This document shows, in pieces, positions 1 to 6,831 of a DNA stretch of 9,608 bases. Position 1 is the stretch's first letter. Each line of letters opens with the position of its first letter. A model generated the notes under the pieces. That model did not search any database. It was not told the origin of the DNA and was given only the letters and a program-made list of their open reading frames with translations. Source of the stretch: Rhizobacter sp. (GTDB lineage: Bacteria > Pseudomonadota > Gammaproteobacteria > Burkholderiales > Burkholderiaceae_C); contig JACMKJ010000141.1 of the NCBI GenBank assembly GCA_014380155.1, forward strand, positions 1 through 9,608. The letters are read 5' to 3'. The position numbers and the translations under genes were made by a program.

Positions 1-553
1 ACAGCTTCTTGAACACGTCGATCGCCTGCGCCTGCGAGGCGGCCGGCACGCCAATGCCGTTGGCCAGCTCCACACCTTGTGCGTCGGTCATGCCGGTCAG
101 CGGGTCGATGAAGACCTTGATGAGCTTCTCTGGCGTGTTGTGGGCCACCTCTTCGATGTCCATGCCGCCTTCGCTGCTGGCCATCATCGCGACCTTCTGC
201 GTGGCGCGGTCGGTGACCGCAGCGACGTAATATTCTTTCTTGATGTCGGCGCCTTCTTCGATCAGCAGGCGGCGCACCTTCTGGCCTTCAGGGCCGGTCT
301 GGTGGGTCTTCAACTGCATGCCGAGAATCTCGCCCGACAGCTTCTTCACCTCGTCCAGCGAGCGCGCCAGCTTCACGCCACCGCCCTTGCCGCGGCCACC
401 TGCATGGATCTGAGCCTTCACCACCCACACCGGGCCGCCCAGCTTCTGCGCAGCCTCGGTGGCCTCTTGCACGCTGAACGCGGGGTAACCACGCGGAACC
501 GGCACGCCGGCTTGGCGCAAGATTTCCTTGCCTTGGTATTCATGAATTTTCAT
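1..553 (-). CDS. sucC: Succinyl-CoA synthetase (ADP-forming) beta subunit, N-terminal part
   Basis: The beta subunit of the TCA-cycle enzyme that interconverts succinyl-CoA and succinate while making ATP or GTP. It works in the cytoplasm with the alpha subunit SucD. The window holds the first 184 codons of a family normally near 386-388 residues; the rest lies beyond base 1. The protein begins MKIHEYQGKEILRQAGVPVP, the classic SucC start. Its ATP-grasp nucleotide-binding part is visible: K46, then HAGGRGKGGGVK at residues 50-61, matching the E. coli K46 and GRGK region, and later the EYYVAAVTDR strand. The ATG at 553-551 is chosen because it gives the family N-terminus and has a GAAGAGAG purine stretch a few bases upstream. 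The DUF2889 gene ends 16 bases upstream on the same strand, so the two are probably co-transcribed. sucD is expected further left but is not visible. Confidence 0.97.
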   Translation of the reverse strand, partial: MKIHEYQGKEILRQAGVPVPRGYPAFSVQEATEAAQKLGGPVWVVKAQIHAGGRGKGGGVKLARSLDEVKKLSGEILGMQLKTHQTGPEGQKVRRLLIEEGADIKKEYYVAAVTDRATQKVAMMASSEGGMDIEEVAHNTPEKLIKVFIDPLTGMTDAQGVELANGIGVPAASQAQAIDVFKKL

Positions 554-569
554 CGCGGACTCTCTTCAC

Positions 570-1160
570 TCAGTTTCGGGGAACGGTTGACGGCGGGTGG
601 GATTCGGAGACAGCCGGTTTGTACCAGCGGGGGTAGTAGCTGCGCACCACGTTGCCATCGGTGCGCAAGGCATGGCAACGGTCGAGCTGAAAAGGTTGTT
701 TGGCATCGGCGCCATCGCCGCGCGTGTTGATCACGTCGCCGGCAAAGGCCTGCACCACGGCGGTGGGCAACACTTGAGCGAGTTCCGTGAGGTGGGTGCA
801 GCCGGTCACGCCGCCCAGGCGCTCGAGCACGGCAAAACGAAAACCCTTCAACAGGTTCAGGCCCACCAGGTGGCCATAGACGTCACCCAACTGGTCGCAC
901 TCTCCGGGATAGGGCATGGCGCGAGTTTCGGAACCCGCTTCGAGCACGTTGAACCGCTCGTCGATGACCAGGCGCAGCAGCATGTCGTGGATGGGGTCGC
1001 CGGCGCGGCGCACGCCGTTGGCCAGGTCGGCATCACGCGTCTTGACGTCTGTGATGACCGCGTCGACCTCCCACAGCCCTGCGCCGCGTGCATAGATCTG
1101 CACATCGATGTGGCGGGTGTGCTTGAGCAGGCGCTCGGGCGCGGCGGGGGGCAGGGCCAT
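570..1160 (-). CDS. DUF2889 domain-containing protein, function unknown
   Basis: A 196-residue protein that looks like the DUF2889 family, for which I know no established function. It has no signal peptide or membrane segment, so it is probably cytoplasmic. Conserved-looking blocks from the chosen start: LLKHTRHIDV (11-20), GLWEVDAVITDVKT (28-41), GDPIHDMLLRLVID (54-67), PYPGEC (83-88), and LGGVTGCTHLTEL (115-127). The clustered H58, D59, C88, C121 and H123 could form a metal or active site, but that is inference. The ATG at 1160-1158 is preferred because family members start with a similar short MPLPPP-like leader. A TTG at 1196 would add 12 residues and has a GGGAGG stretch 11 bases upstream, so the start is not settled. 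It sits between recX (123-base gap) and sucC (16-base gap), probably as the first gene of a sucCD transcript or read through from recAX. Confidence 0.85.
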   Translation of the reverse strand: MALPPAAPERLLKHTRHIDVQIYARGAGLWEVDAVITDVKTRDADLANGVRRAGDPIHDMLLRLVIDERFNVLEAGSETRAMPYPGECDQLGDVYGHLVGLNLLKGFRFAVLERLGGVTGCTHLTELAQVLPTAVVQAFAGDVINTRGDGADAKQPFQLDRCHALRTDGNVVRSYYPRWYKPAVSESHPPSTVPRN

Positions 1161-1283
1161 CGAAGCAGAAGGTGGGTGTAGGGATTGATGCGCCAAGAAG
1201 GTGAGGCCCTCCCGGCAAACCCAAGAAATGTAGCATTCTGCACCGCAGCATTTTGGTGCGGGTGTGCGGCCGGCGGGGCCGGC
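1161..1283 (-). other. recX-DUF2889 intergenic gap with GC-rich hairpin
   Basis: Read on the minus strand, a perfect stem-loop begins directly after the recX stop: arms 1279-1283 and 1269-1273 (GCCGG/CCGGC) around a 5-base loop. No T-run follows, so it does not qualify as a standard intrinsic terminator. A second, weaker dyad (1240-1244 with 1255-1259, GCACC/GGTGC) lies further on. A promoter for DUF2889-sucCD could be here, but I found no convincing -35/-10 pair. Confidence 0.4.
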
Positions 1284-1751
1284 TCAGTCGTCGCCCGCGC
1301 CCTGCACCACCCGGTGAATGACCTCGCTGGAGAAACCACGCCCGGCCAAAAACCGCATCTGGCGGGCGCGATCAGCGGCCTCGGCCGCGGGCTGGCCGAA
1401 CTTGCGCGACCAGACCTCGCGGGCCCGGGCGAGCTCGCTGTCTTTCAGCTGCTGGGCCGCATCGGCCGTCAGCGCCACCCCGTGCTGGGCCAGCTCCTGG
1501 CGGATGCGCAGGTTGCCGAAACGCGCAGACCGGGCATGTACACGGCTTTCGACGAAGCGCTCTTCACAGAGGTAGCGGTTGGCCTGCAGCCAGTCGAGCA
1601 CGGCCTCGACACGTTCGGTCGCGGCCGCCGCCTCGGCTTCTTCGTCTTTCCGGGCATGCACCAACAGCTTGCGCCGCAGCTCACTACGGCTGTGCTCACG
1701 TTGGGAGAGGATCTGCAGCCCTCGTCCCTTGAGCGACAGCCTCGCCTTCAT
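1284..1751 (-). CDS. recX: Regulatory protein RecX
   Basis: RecX binds RecA filaments and dampens recombinase and coprotease activity, so it acts as a brake on recombination and the SOS response. The 155-residue protein has the family's usual length and small tandem helical layout: SQREHSRSELRRKL near residues 16-29, the YLCEERFVESRVHARSARFG block around 59-78 followed by LRIRQELAQHGV, and a C-terminal RQMRFLAGRGFSSEVIHRVV repeat. Its ATG (1751-1749) overlaps the recA TGA in an ATGA junction. AGGAG (1758-1754) lies only 2 bases upstream, tighter than usual, so translation is probably coupled to recA. Expression should follow the SOS-controlled recA promoter. The identification rests on both sequence pattern and position. 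Confidence 0.95.
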   Translation of the reverse strand: MKARLSLKGRGLQILSQREHSRSELRRKLLVHARKDEEAEAAAATERVEAVLDWLQANRYLCEERFVESRVHARSARFGNLRIRQELAQHGVALTADAAQQLKDSELARAREVWSRKFGQPAAEAADRARQMRFLAGRGFSSEVIHRVVQGAGDD

Positions 1752-2845
1752 AGCTCCTGAGCGACGACCGGTTCCTTGGCGGCGCGTGGCTTCTTGGCGG
1801 GCGCCGCGGCTTCGGCCTCACCCAGCGGCAGCAGCGGGATACCGACGGCATCACGCACCTTGTTTTCGATCTCCACCGACAGCGCCGGGTTCTCTTTCAG
1901 GAATTCGCGGGCGTTGTCTTTGCCCTGGCCGATTTTTTCGCCGTTGTAGGCGTACCAGGAGCCCGACTTCTCCAGCACCTTGGCCTCGACGCCCATGTCG
2001 ATGATCTCGCCCTCGCGGCTGATGCCCTGGCCGTAGAGGATGTCGAACTCGGCGGTTTTGAACGGCGGCGACACCTTGTTCTTGACCACTTTCACCTTGG
2101 TCTCGTTGCCGATGACTTCTTCGCCCTTCTTGATGGAGCCGATGCGGCGGATGTCGAGCCGCACCGAGGCGTAGAACTTCAGCGCATTGCCGCCGGTGGT
2201 GGTTTCGGGGCTGCCGAACATCACGCCGATCTTCATGCGGATCTGGTTGATGAAGATGACCATGGTGTTGGTCTTCTTGATGGTGCCGGTGAGCTTGCGC
2301 AGCGCCTGGCTCATGAGGCGGGCCTGCAGGCCGGGCAGCGAGTCGCCCATCTCGCCTTCGATTTCAGCCTTCGGCGTGAGCGCGGCCACCGAGTCGATGA
2401 CGACCAGATCGACCGAGCCCGAGCGCACCAGCGCGTCGACGATTTCGAGCGCCTGCTCGCCTGTATCAGGCTGGCTGATCAGCAGCTCTTGGAGGTTGAC
2501 GCCGAGCTTTTGCGCATAGGCCGTGTCGAGTGCGTGCTCGGCGTCGATGAAGGCGCAGGTGCCGGCGAGCTTTTGCATCTCGGCAATGACTTGCAGCGTG
2601 AGCGTGGTCTTGCCCGATGACTCCGGGCCATAGATCTCGATCACCCGACCGCGCGGCAGACCACCAACGCCCAAGGCGATGTCCAGCCCCAGCGAGCCAG
2701 TGGAGACCACCTCGATGTCTTCGATCACCTCGCCTTCGCCGAGCTTCATGATCGAGCCCTTGCCGAACTGCTTTTCGATCTGGGCCAGGGCGGCTTGCAG
2801 GGCTTTGGCCTTTTCGGTGTTGAGTGCCTTGACGGGTGCGTCCAC
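1748..2845 (-). CDS. recA: Recombinase RecA
   Basis: RecA is the DNA-dependent ATPase that forms filaments on single-stranded DNA, drives strand exchange, and triggers LexA self-cleavage in the SOS response. The 365-residue protein has every family hallmark: Walker A GPESSGKTT (73-81), catalytic Glu E103 in FIDAEHALD, Walker B LVVID (147-151), loop L1 around EGEMGDSLPGLQAR (163-176), and loop L2 after INQIRMKIGVMFGSPETTTGG (199-219). A variable alanine/lysine-rich tail precedes the C-terminal QEL. The start is the GTG at 2845-2843: AAGGAG (2857-2852) stands 6 bases before it, and the resulting MDAPVKALNTEK matches betaproteobacterial RecA. An upstream TTG at 2869 would add eight residues that include the ribosome-binding site itself, so it is rejected. 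recX follows with a 4-base overlap. Confidence 0.99.
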   Translation of the reverse strand: MDAPVKALNTEKAKALQAALAQIEKQFGKGSIMKLGEGEVIEDIEVVSTGSLGLDIALGVGGLPRGRVIEIYGPESSGKTTLTLQVIAEMQKLAGTCAFIDAEHALDTAYAQKLGVNLQELLISQPDTGEQALEIVDALVRSGSVDLVVIDSVAALTPKAEIEGEMGDSLPGLQARLMSQALRKLTGTIKKTNTMVIFINQIRMKIGVMFGSPETTTGGNALKFYASVRLDIRRIGSIKKGEEVIGNETKVKVVKNKVSPPFKTAEFDILYGQGISREGEIIDMGVEAKVLEKSGSWYAYNGEKIGQGKDNAREFLKENPALSVEIENKVRDAVGIPLLPLGEAEAAAPAKKPRAAKEPVVAQEL

Positions 2846-2851
2846 GAGAAT

Positions 2852-2857
2852 CTCCTT
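2852..2857 (-). promoter_or_regulatory. recA ribosome-binding site
   Basis: AAGGAG read on the minus strand, separated by the 6 bases ATTCTC from the GTG at 2845. It is the best Shine-Dalgarno sequence in the window and decides the RecA start in favour of GTG over the TTG codons at 2869 and 2866. Confidence 0.85.
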
Positions 2858-2874
2858 GAGAATCAACAAGTTGG

Positions 2875-2896
2875 AGCCTGCTCATAACAACAGGCT
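2875..2896 (-). repeat. Inverted repeat in the recA leader
   Basis: AGCCTG (minus strand, 2896-2891) and CAGGCT (2880-2875) form a perfect 6-bp dyad around a 10-base loop in the predicted recA 5' leader. It touches the LexA box by two bases and ends about 17 bases before the Shine-Dalgarno sequence. It could fold as a weak hairpin in the mRNA or be chance. No T-run follows it. Confidence 0.3.
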
Positions 2897-2910
2897 GGAT
2901 GAATGAACAG
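2895..2910 (-). promoter_or_regulatory. LexA (SOS) box of recA
   Basis: CTGTTCATTCATCCAG on the minus strand fits the CTG-N10-CAG core recognised by LexA in gamma- and betaproteobacteria, with AT-rich interior bases. It departs from the stricter CTGT-N8-ACAG form at one position (CCAG). It lies immediately downstream of the candidate -10, about 50 bases before the recA GTG, where bound LexA would cover the transcription start. Position and match together make recA SOS control very likely. Confidence 0.88.
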
Positions 2911-2911
2911 C

Positions 2912-2940
2912 ATTCTGCGAGCTTGATAGATCAAAGTAAA
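2912..2940 (-). promoter_or_regulatory. Candidate recA promoter
   Basis: On the minus strand, TTTACT (2940-2935) and CAGAAT (2917-2912) are separated by 17 bases. Each matches its sigma-70 consensus hexamer at 4 of 6 positions. The predicted start of transcription falls inside the adjoining LexA box, as expected for an SOS gene. The hexamers are weak individually; the spacing and operator position give the support. Confidence 0.5.
2923..2934. promoter_or_regulatory. TTGAT-AG-ATCAA dyad, candidate regulator operator
   Basis: A perfect inverted repeat with 5-base arms and a 2-base centre. It lies in the spacer of the candidate recA promoter and about 40 bases upstream of the divergent MarR-family gene. 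MarR proteins bind short AT-rich dyads of this sort, often beside their own gene, so it is a reasonable operator candidate. This is inference from position and symmetry only. Confidence 0.35.
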
Positions 2941-2947
2941 CCTGTTT

Positions 2948-2973
2948 TTTGATCAGTTTGCCTTACTATCAAA
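2948..2973. promoter_or_regulatory. TTTGAT...ATCAAA dyad at the marR start
   Basis: TTTGAT (2948-2953) and ATCAAA (2968-2973) form a perfect 6-base inverted repeat with 14 bases between the arms. It ends on the proposed ATG of the MarR-family gene. The half-sites resemble those of the dyad at 2923-2934, which suggests one protein reads both. The wide spacing makes a single-dimer site less typical. Confidence 0.3.
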
Positions 2974-3443
2974 TGGTGGTAAACGATTGGCGACAAACTC
3001 ACCTCGGGCGGCTGCTCGGCCACGCGATGCGCCGCTTCGACGAGCGCGTGCTCGAGCTGATGGCGCGCAACGTCGAAGTGCCCTTGGCGCTGGCCAACCT
3101 GGCGGCCCGCGCACAGGTGAGCGCGGCCCACATCCACATCACCCGCCACCTGGCGCTCGAGGGCTCGCGCCTGACCGAGCTGGCCGCGAAGGCGGGCATG
3201 AGCAAGCAGGCCATGGGCGACCTGGTCGACCAGTGCGAAGCCTGGGGCCTGGTGAAACGTGAGCCCGACAGCCGCGACCGTCGCGCCCGTGTGGTGTGTT
3301 TCACGCCCACCGGGCTGGCCTGGTTGGCGGCTTTCGAGCTGGCGGTGGCGCAGGCCGATCAGGAGTTCCGCGCCGAGGTCGGGGCCGACGTAGCCACCGT
3401 GGTGGCGCTCGGGCTGGAAGCTTATGCTGGCGCGTGGGCTTGA
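2973..3443 (+). CDS. MarR-family transcriptional regulator
   Basis: A 156-residue winged-helix regulator of the MarR family; such proteins usually act as dimers and often repress their own and neighbouring genes in response to small ligands. The DNA-binding part is clear: RLTELAAKAGMSKQAMGDLV (66-85) forms the helix-turn-helix, with the recognition helix around 77-90. It is followed by a wing carrying the typical DRRAR (102-106) and VVCFTPTGLAWL. N- and C-terminal helices would make the dimer interface. The ATG at 2973 is chosen provisionally. GTG at 2976 or TTG at 2958 or 2949 are in frame, and none has a good Shine-Dalgarno sequence. The gene diverges from recA across a short shared control region containing TTGAT/ATCAA dyads. 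Its ligand and targets cannot be told from sequence. Confidence 0.85.
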   Translation: MVVNDWRQTHLGRLLGHAMRRFDERVLELMARNVEVPLALANLAARAQVSAAHIHITRHLALEGSRLTELAAKAGMSKQAMGDLVDQCEAWGLVKREPDSRDRRARVVCFTPTGLAWLAAFELAVAQADQEFRAEVGADVATVVALGLEAYAGAWA

Positions 3444-3449
3444 GCCCTT

Positions 3450-3461
3450 CACGCCGGCGTG
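3450..3461. repeat. Short palindrome after the MarR gene
   Basis: CACGCCGGCGTG is a perfect 12-bp palindrome beginning 7 bases after the MarR stop. It has no loop-forming centre and no T-run downstream, so it is not a standard intrinsic terminator. It may contribute weakly to separating this gene from the response-regulator cluster, or be incidental in GC-rich DNA. Confidence 0.25.
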
Positions 3462-3491
3462 CGACGTCAAGCGCCGGTCGGGGTGCAGCCA

Positions 3492-3497
3492 TAGAAT
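3492..3497 (+). promoter_or_regulatory. Candidate -10 element for the response-regulator cluster
   Basis: TAGAAT matches TATAAT at 5 of 6 positions and lies 44 bases before the response-regulator ATG, in the only sizeable gap upstream of the four-gene cluster. No good -35 hexamer is seen at 16-18 bases upstream, so the call is tentative. Confidence 0.3.
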
Positions 3498-3541
3498 CAT
3501 TCGCTCCCCCCAAAGCCGCCGCAGGACAACCGGAGACCGCG

Positions 3542-4213
<672 letters not shown>

Positions 4214-4214
4214 C

Positions 4215-5729
4215 GTGGCATTCCCGCGCGAACAGCGCTCCCTCTTCGGCGAGATCCTCGATTGGATGCTGGCCCCGCTGCTGCTGCTGTGGCCGATGAG
4301 CGTGGTGCTCACCTGGCTGGTGGCCCAGGGCATTGCCAACAAGCCGTTTGATCGCCAGCTGGGCGAGATGGCACGCCTGCTGTCCCAACAGGTCAGCGTG
4401 CAGGCCCAGGCCGATGGCTCGCAGCTCGCCGTGTTCAGCCTCAGCCGGGCCGCCACCGACCTGCTGCACACCGACGAGGCGGACACGCTGTACTACCAGG
4501 TGCTGGGTCTGCGCGGCGAGTTCCTGAGCGGTGAGCGCGCCCTTCCGGTGCCGCCCGAAGACATCCGCGACAGCTGGGGCCAGCTGCGCTTTCGAGACGA
4601 CGAGATCGGCGGCGAGCCCGTGCGGGTGGCCTACCTCTGGGTGAGCGCCACCCCCACACCCACCTCGCCGGCCCTGGTGCAGGTGGCCGAAACCCTGGGC
4701 AAGCGCTCGCGCCTGGCCACCGAGATCATCAAGGGCGTGATGCTGCCGCAGTTCGTGATCTTGCCGCTGGCGGTGCTGCTGGTGTGGCTGGCGCTGGCGC
4801 GCGGCATCAAGCCGCTCAACGAGTTGCAACAGCGCATACGCCGCCGCGAGAGCCACGACCTGAGCCCGATCAACGAGCGCGAGGTGCCTGAAGAAGTGGC
4901 GCCCCTGGTGCGTGCGATCAACGACTTGCTGATGCGGCTGGACCGCAGCATCGGCACGCAGAAGCACTTTCTCGCCGACGCCGCCCACCAGCTGAAAACC
5001 CCGCTGGCTGGCCTGCGAACGCAGGCCGAGCTGGCGCAGCGCGAGATCGACGCCGGCGAGCGCAACCCGCAGGCGCTGAAAAAGTCGCTGCAGCAGATCG
5101 CGCGCTCCAGCCAGCGTGCGGCGCGCATGGTCAACCAGCTGCTCGCCATGGCGCGCGCCGAAGACGCCTCCCAGGCCCAGAGCCACCAGGACGTGAACCT
5201 CGCCCGCATTGCCACCGAAGCCGTGCGCGACTTCGTGCCACGCGCGCTGGAAAAACGCATCGACCTCGGCTACGAAGGCCCCAACACCGGCGAACGCCAC
5301 CCACAAGGCCTGATGGTGCACGGCCAGCCGGTGCTGCTGCGCGAGCTGGTGCGCAACCTGGTCGACAACGCGCTGCAGTACACGCCCGAGGGCGGCACGG
5401 TGACCGTGCGCGTGGTCGACGACCCGTTTGGCCAAGTGGTGGTGCTGCAGGTCGAAGACTCGGGGCCGGGCATCCCGGCGGCCGAGCGCGACAAGGTGTT
5501 CCAGCCTTTCTACCGCGCGCTCGGCACCAACGTCGACGGCTCCGGCCTGGGTCTCGCCATCGTGCGCGAGATCGCGCAGCAGCACCATGCCGAGGTCACC
5601 CTGGAAGACGCCAACCTGCGCCACCGCACCGGCGTGCTGGTCGATCACGGCAGCGGGGCGTTCGGGCCGGGCGCCCGGTTCACCGTGCGCTTCCCGGCCG
5701 CGGTGGCCCAGACTCCCACACTCACTTGA
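4215..5729 (+). CDS. Sensor histidine kinase, TctE-like (2CSK_N-type sensor)
   Basis: A 504-residue inner-membrane histidine kinase, partner of the preceding regulator. Order: TM1 (about 14-37), a periplasmic region of about 130 residues resembling the 2CSK_N sensor of TctE-like kinases, TM2 (about 175-195), a HAMP-like linker, then the H-box FLADAAHQLKTPL with phospho-acceptor H258. The ATPase domain shows the N-box NLVDNALQY (N385), G1 box DSGPGIP (415-421) and G2 box GSGLGLAIV (442-450). The GTG at 4215 is preferred because it starts one base after the regulator stop and puts TM1 near the N-terminus. A GTG at 4176 would overlap the regulator by 38 bases. No clear Shine-Dalgarno is seen, so translational coupling is likely. 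The stretch after G2 (LRHRTGVLVDHGSGAFGPG) is somewhat longer than is common before the final strand. The signal sensed is unknown. Confidence 0.93.
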   Translation: MAFPREQRSLFGEILDWMLAPLLLLWPMSVVLTWLVAQGIANKPFDRQLGEMARLLSQQVSVQAQADGSQLAVFSLSRAATDLLHTDEADTLYYQVLGLRGEFLSGERALPVPPEDIRDSWGQLRFRDDEIGGEPVRVAYLWVSATPTPTSPALVQVAETLGKRSRLATEIIKGVMLPQFVILPLAVLLVWLALARGIKPLNELQQRIRRRESHDLSPINEREVPEEVAPLVRAINDLLMRLDRSIGTQKHFLADAAHQLKTPLAGLRTQAELAQREIDAGERNPQALKKSLQQIARSSQRAARMVNQLLAMARAEDASQAQSHQDVNLARIATEAVRDFVPRALEKRIDLGYEGPNTGERHPQGLMVHGQPVLLRELVRNLVDNALQYTPEGGTVTVRVVDDPFGQVVVLQVEDSGPGIPAAERDKVFQPFYRALGTNVDGSGLGLAIVREIAQQHHAEVTLEDANLRHRTGVLVDHGSGAFGPGARFTVRFPAAVAQTPTLT

Positions 5730-5751
5730 AAACGTTCCGGATCTCACTCGC

Positions 5752-6831
5752 ATGGCCTCCATACCCGACAAACCGAACCGCCGCACCTCAGGCAAGCGCA
5801 CGCTCGACCTGGCACTGCAAGGCGGCGGCTCGCACGGCGCCTTCACCTGGGGCGTGCTCGACCGCCTGCTGCAAGACGAGCAGATCAGCTTCAACGGCAT
5901 CTCGGGCACCAGCGCGGGCGCGTTGAACGCGGCCGTGATGGCCACCGGCTACCACCGCGGTCAACGCGAAGGCGCGCGCCAGGCGCTCAGCGACTTCTGG
6001 CACGACGTGAGCCGCTCGGGCTCGATCTTCTGCCCCGGCTCGGCGAGCAACACCCGCGCCCTGCACGACGGCCTGCAGCTCGACAAGCTGCCCGGCTACC
6101 AGTGGGTCAGCTCCTTCTTCCGCTCGTTCAGCCCGTATGAGTTCAACCCGCTCAACCTGAACCCCTTGCGCGACGTGTTGCGCCGCCACGTGGACGAAGC
6201 GGCCTTGCGCCGCAACCACCTCAAGCTCTTCGTCACCGCCACCAGCGTGACCACCGGGCAAGCGCGGGTGTTCACCGGCCGCGAGTTGTCGATCGATGCC
6301 TTGCTCGCTTCGGCCTGCCTGCCGCTGCTCTTTCAGGCGGTCGAGATCGACGGCGAGCCCTACTGGGATGGCGGCTACACCGGCAACCCCGCGATCTACC
6401 CGCTGATCTACAACACCGAGGCGCTCGACATCCTGCTGGTGCGCATCAACCCGCTGGTACGCGCGGGCACGCCGACAAGCAGCGAAGAAATCATGGACCG
6501 CCTGAGCGAGATCACCTTCAACGCGAGCCTGATGGGCGAGATGCGCGCCATCGCCTTCGTCTCGCGCCTGGTGCGCGAAGGCAAGCTCGAACCCGGCCGC
6601 TACAAAGACCTGCGCCTGCACATGGTGGCCGACGACGAGGGCCTCGCGCCGCTCGGTGCCAACTCCAAATTCGACACCGACCGCGCGTTTCTGGAGCGCC
6701 TGTTCGAGATGGGGCGCGGCGCCGCCGACGGGTGGCTGGCCCAGCACAAGGGCGACATCGGCGTGCGCGCCACCATCGACGTCGAAAGCGAATTCCTGAA
6801 GCCGCAGCGCCCGCCGCGGCGCAAAGCGTGA
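5752..6831 (+). CDS. Patatin-like phospholipase family protein
   Basis: A 359-residue serine lipid acyl hydrolase of the patatin family. The catalytic signature is intact: glycine-rich oxyanion loop LQGGGSHGAF (22-31), nucleophile S54 in GTSAG (52-56), and D206 in DGG (206-208), giving the Ser-Asp dyad. The C-terminal part (PTSSEEIMDRLSEITFNASL, MRAIAFVSRL, LGANSKFDTD) resembles the extension known as DUF3734 in bacterial patatins. There is no signal peptide or membrane segment, so it probably acts in the cytoplasm or at the inner membrane face; the substrate is unknown. The ATG at 5752 puts the catalytic domain near the start and lies 22 bases after the kinase stop; the Shine-Dalgarno is weak. 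The stop overlaps the MATE start (GTGA). The reading frame is open upstream of the ATG, inside the kinase gene, but that part is antiparallel noise of GC-rich DNA, not protein. Confidence 0.93.
   Translation: MASIPDKPNRRTSGKRTLDLALQGGGSHGAFTWGVLDRLLQDEQISFNGISGTSAGALNAAVMATGYHRGQREGARQALSDFWHDVSRSGSIFCPGSASNTRALHDGLQLDKLPGYQWVSSFFRSFSPYEFNPLNLNPLRDVLRRHVDEAALRRNHLKLFVTATSVTTGQARVFTGRELSIDALLASACLPLLFQAVEIDGEPYWDGGYTGNPAIYPLIYNTEALDILLVRINPLVRAGTPTSSEEIMDRLSEITFNASLMGEMRAIAFVSRLVREGKLEPGRYKDLRLHMVADDEGLAPLGANSKFDTDRAFLERLFEMGRGAADGWLAQHKGDIGVRATIDVESEFLKPQRPPRRKA

Noticed and set aside
77..1181. Plus-strand open frames across sucC and DUF2889
   Set aside because: They mirror genuine minus-strand genes and have no family resemblance or ribosome-binding sites.
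2942..2956. Second LexA-like site, CTG...CAG, near the MarR gene start
   Set aside because: The arms are separated by 9 bases, not the 10 needed for CTG-N10-CAG, and the interior is a T-run; treated as a near miss.
3450..3461. Intrinsic terminator after the MarR gene
   Set aside because: The palindrome lacks a loop and a following T-run.
5428..5751. N-terminal extension of the patatin frame into the kinase gene
   Set aside because: The region encodes the kinase ATPase domain in another frame; the extension is Ser/Arg/Pro-rich with no patatin similarity, and ATG 5752 gives a sensible start.
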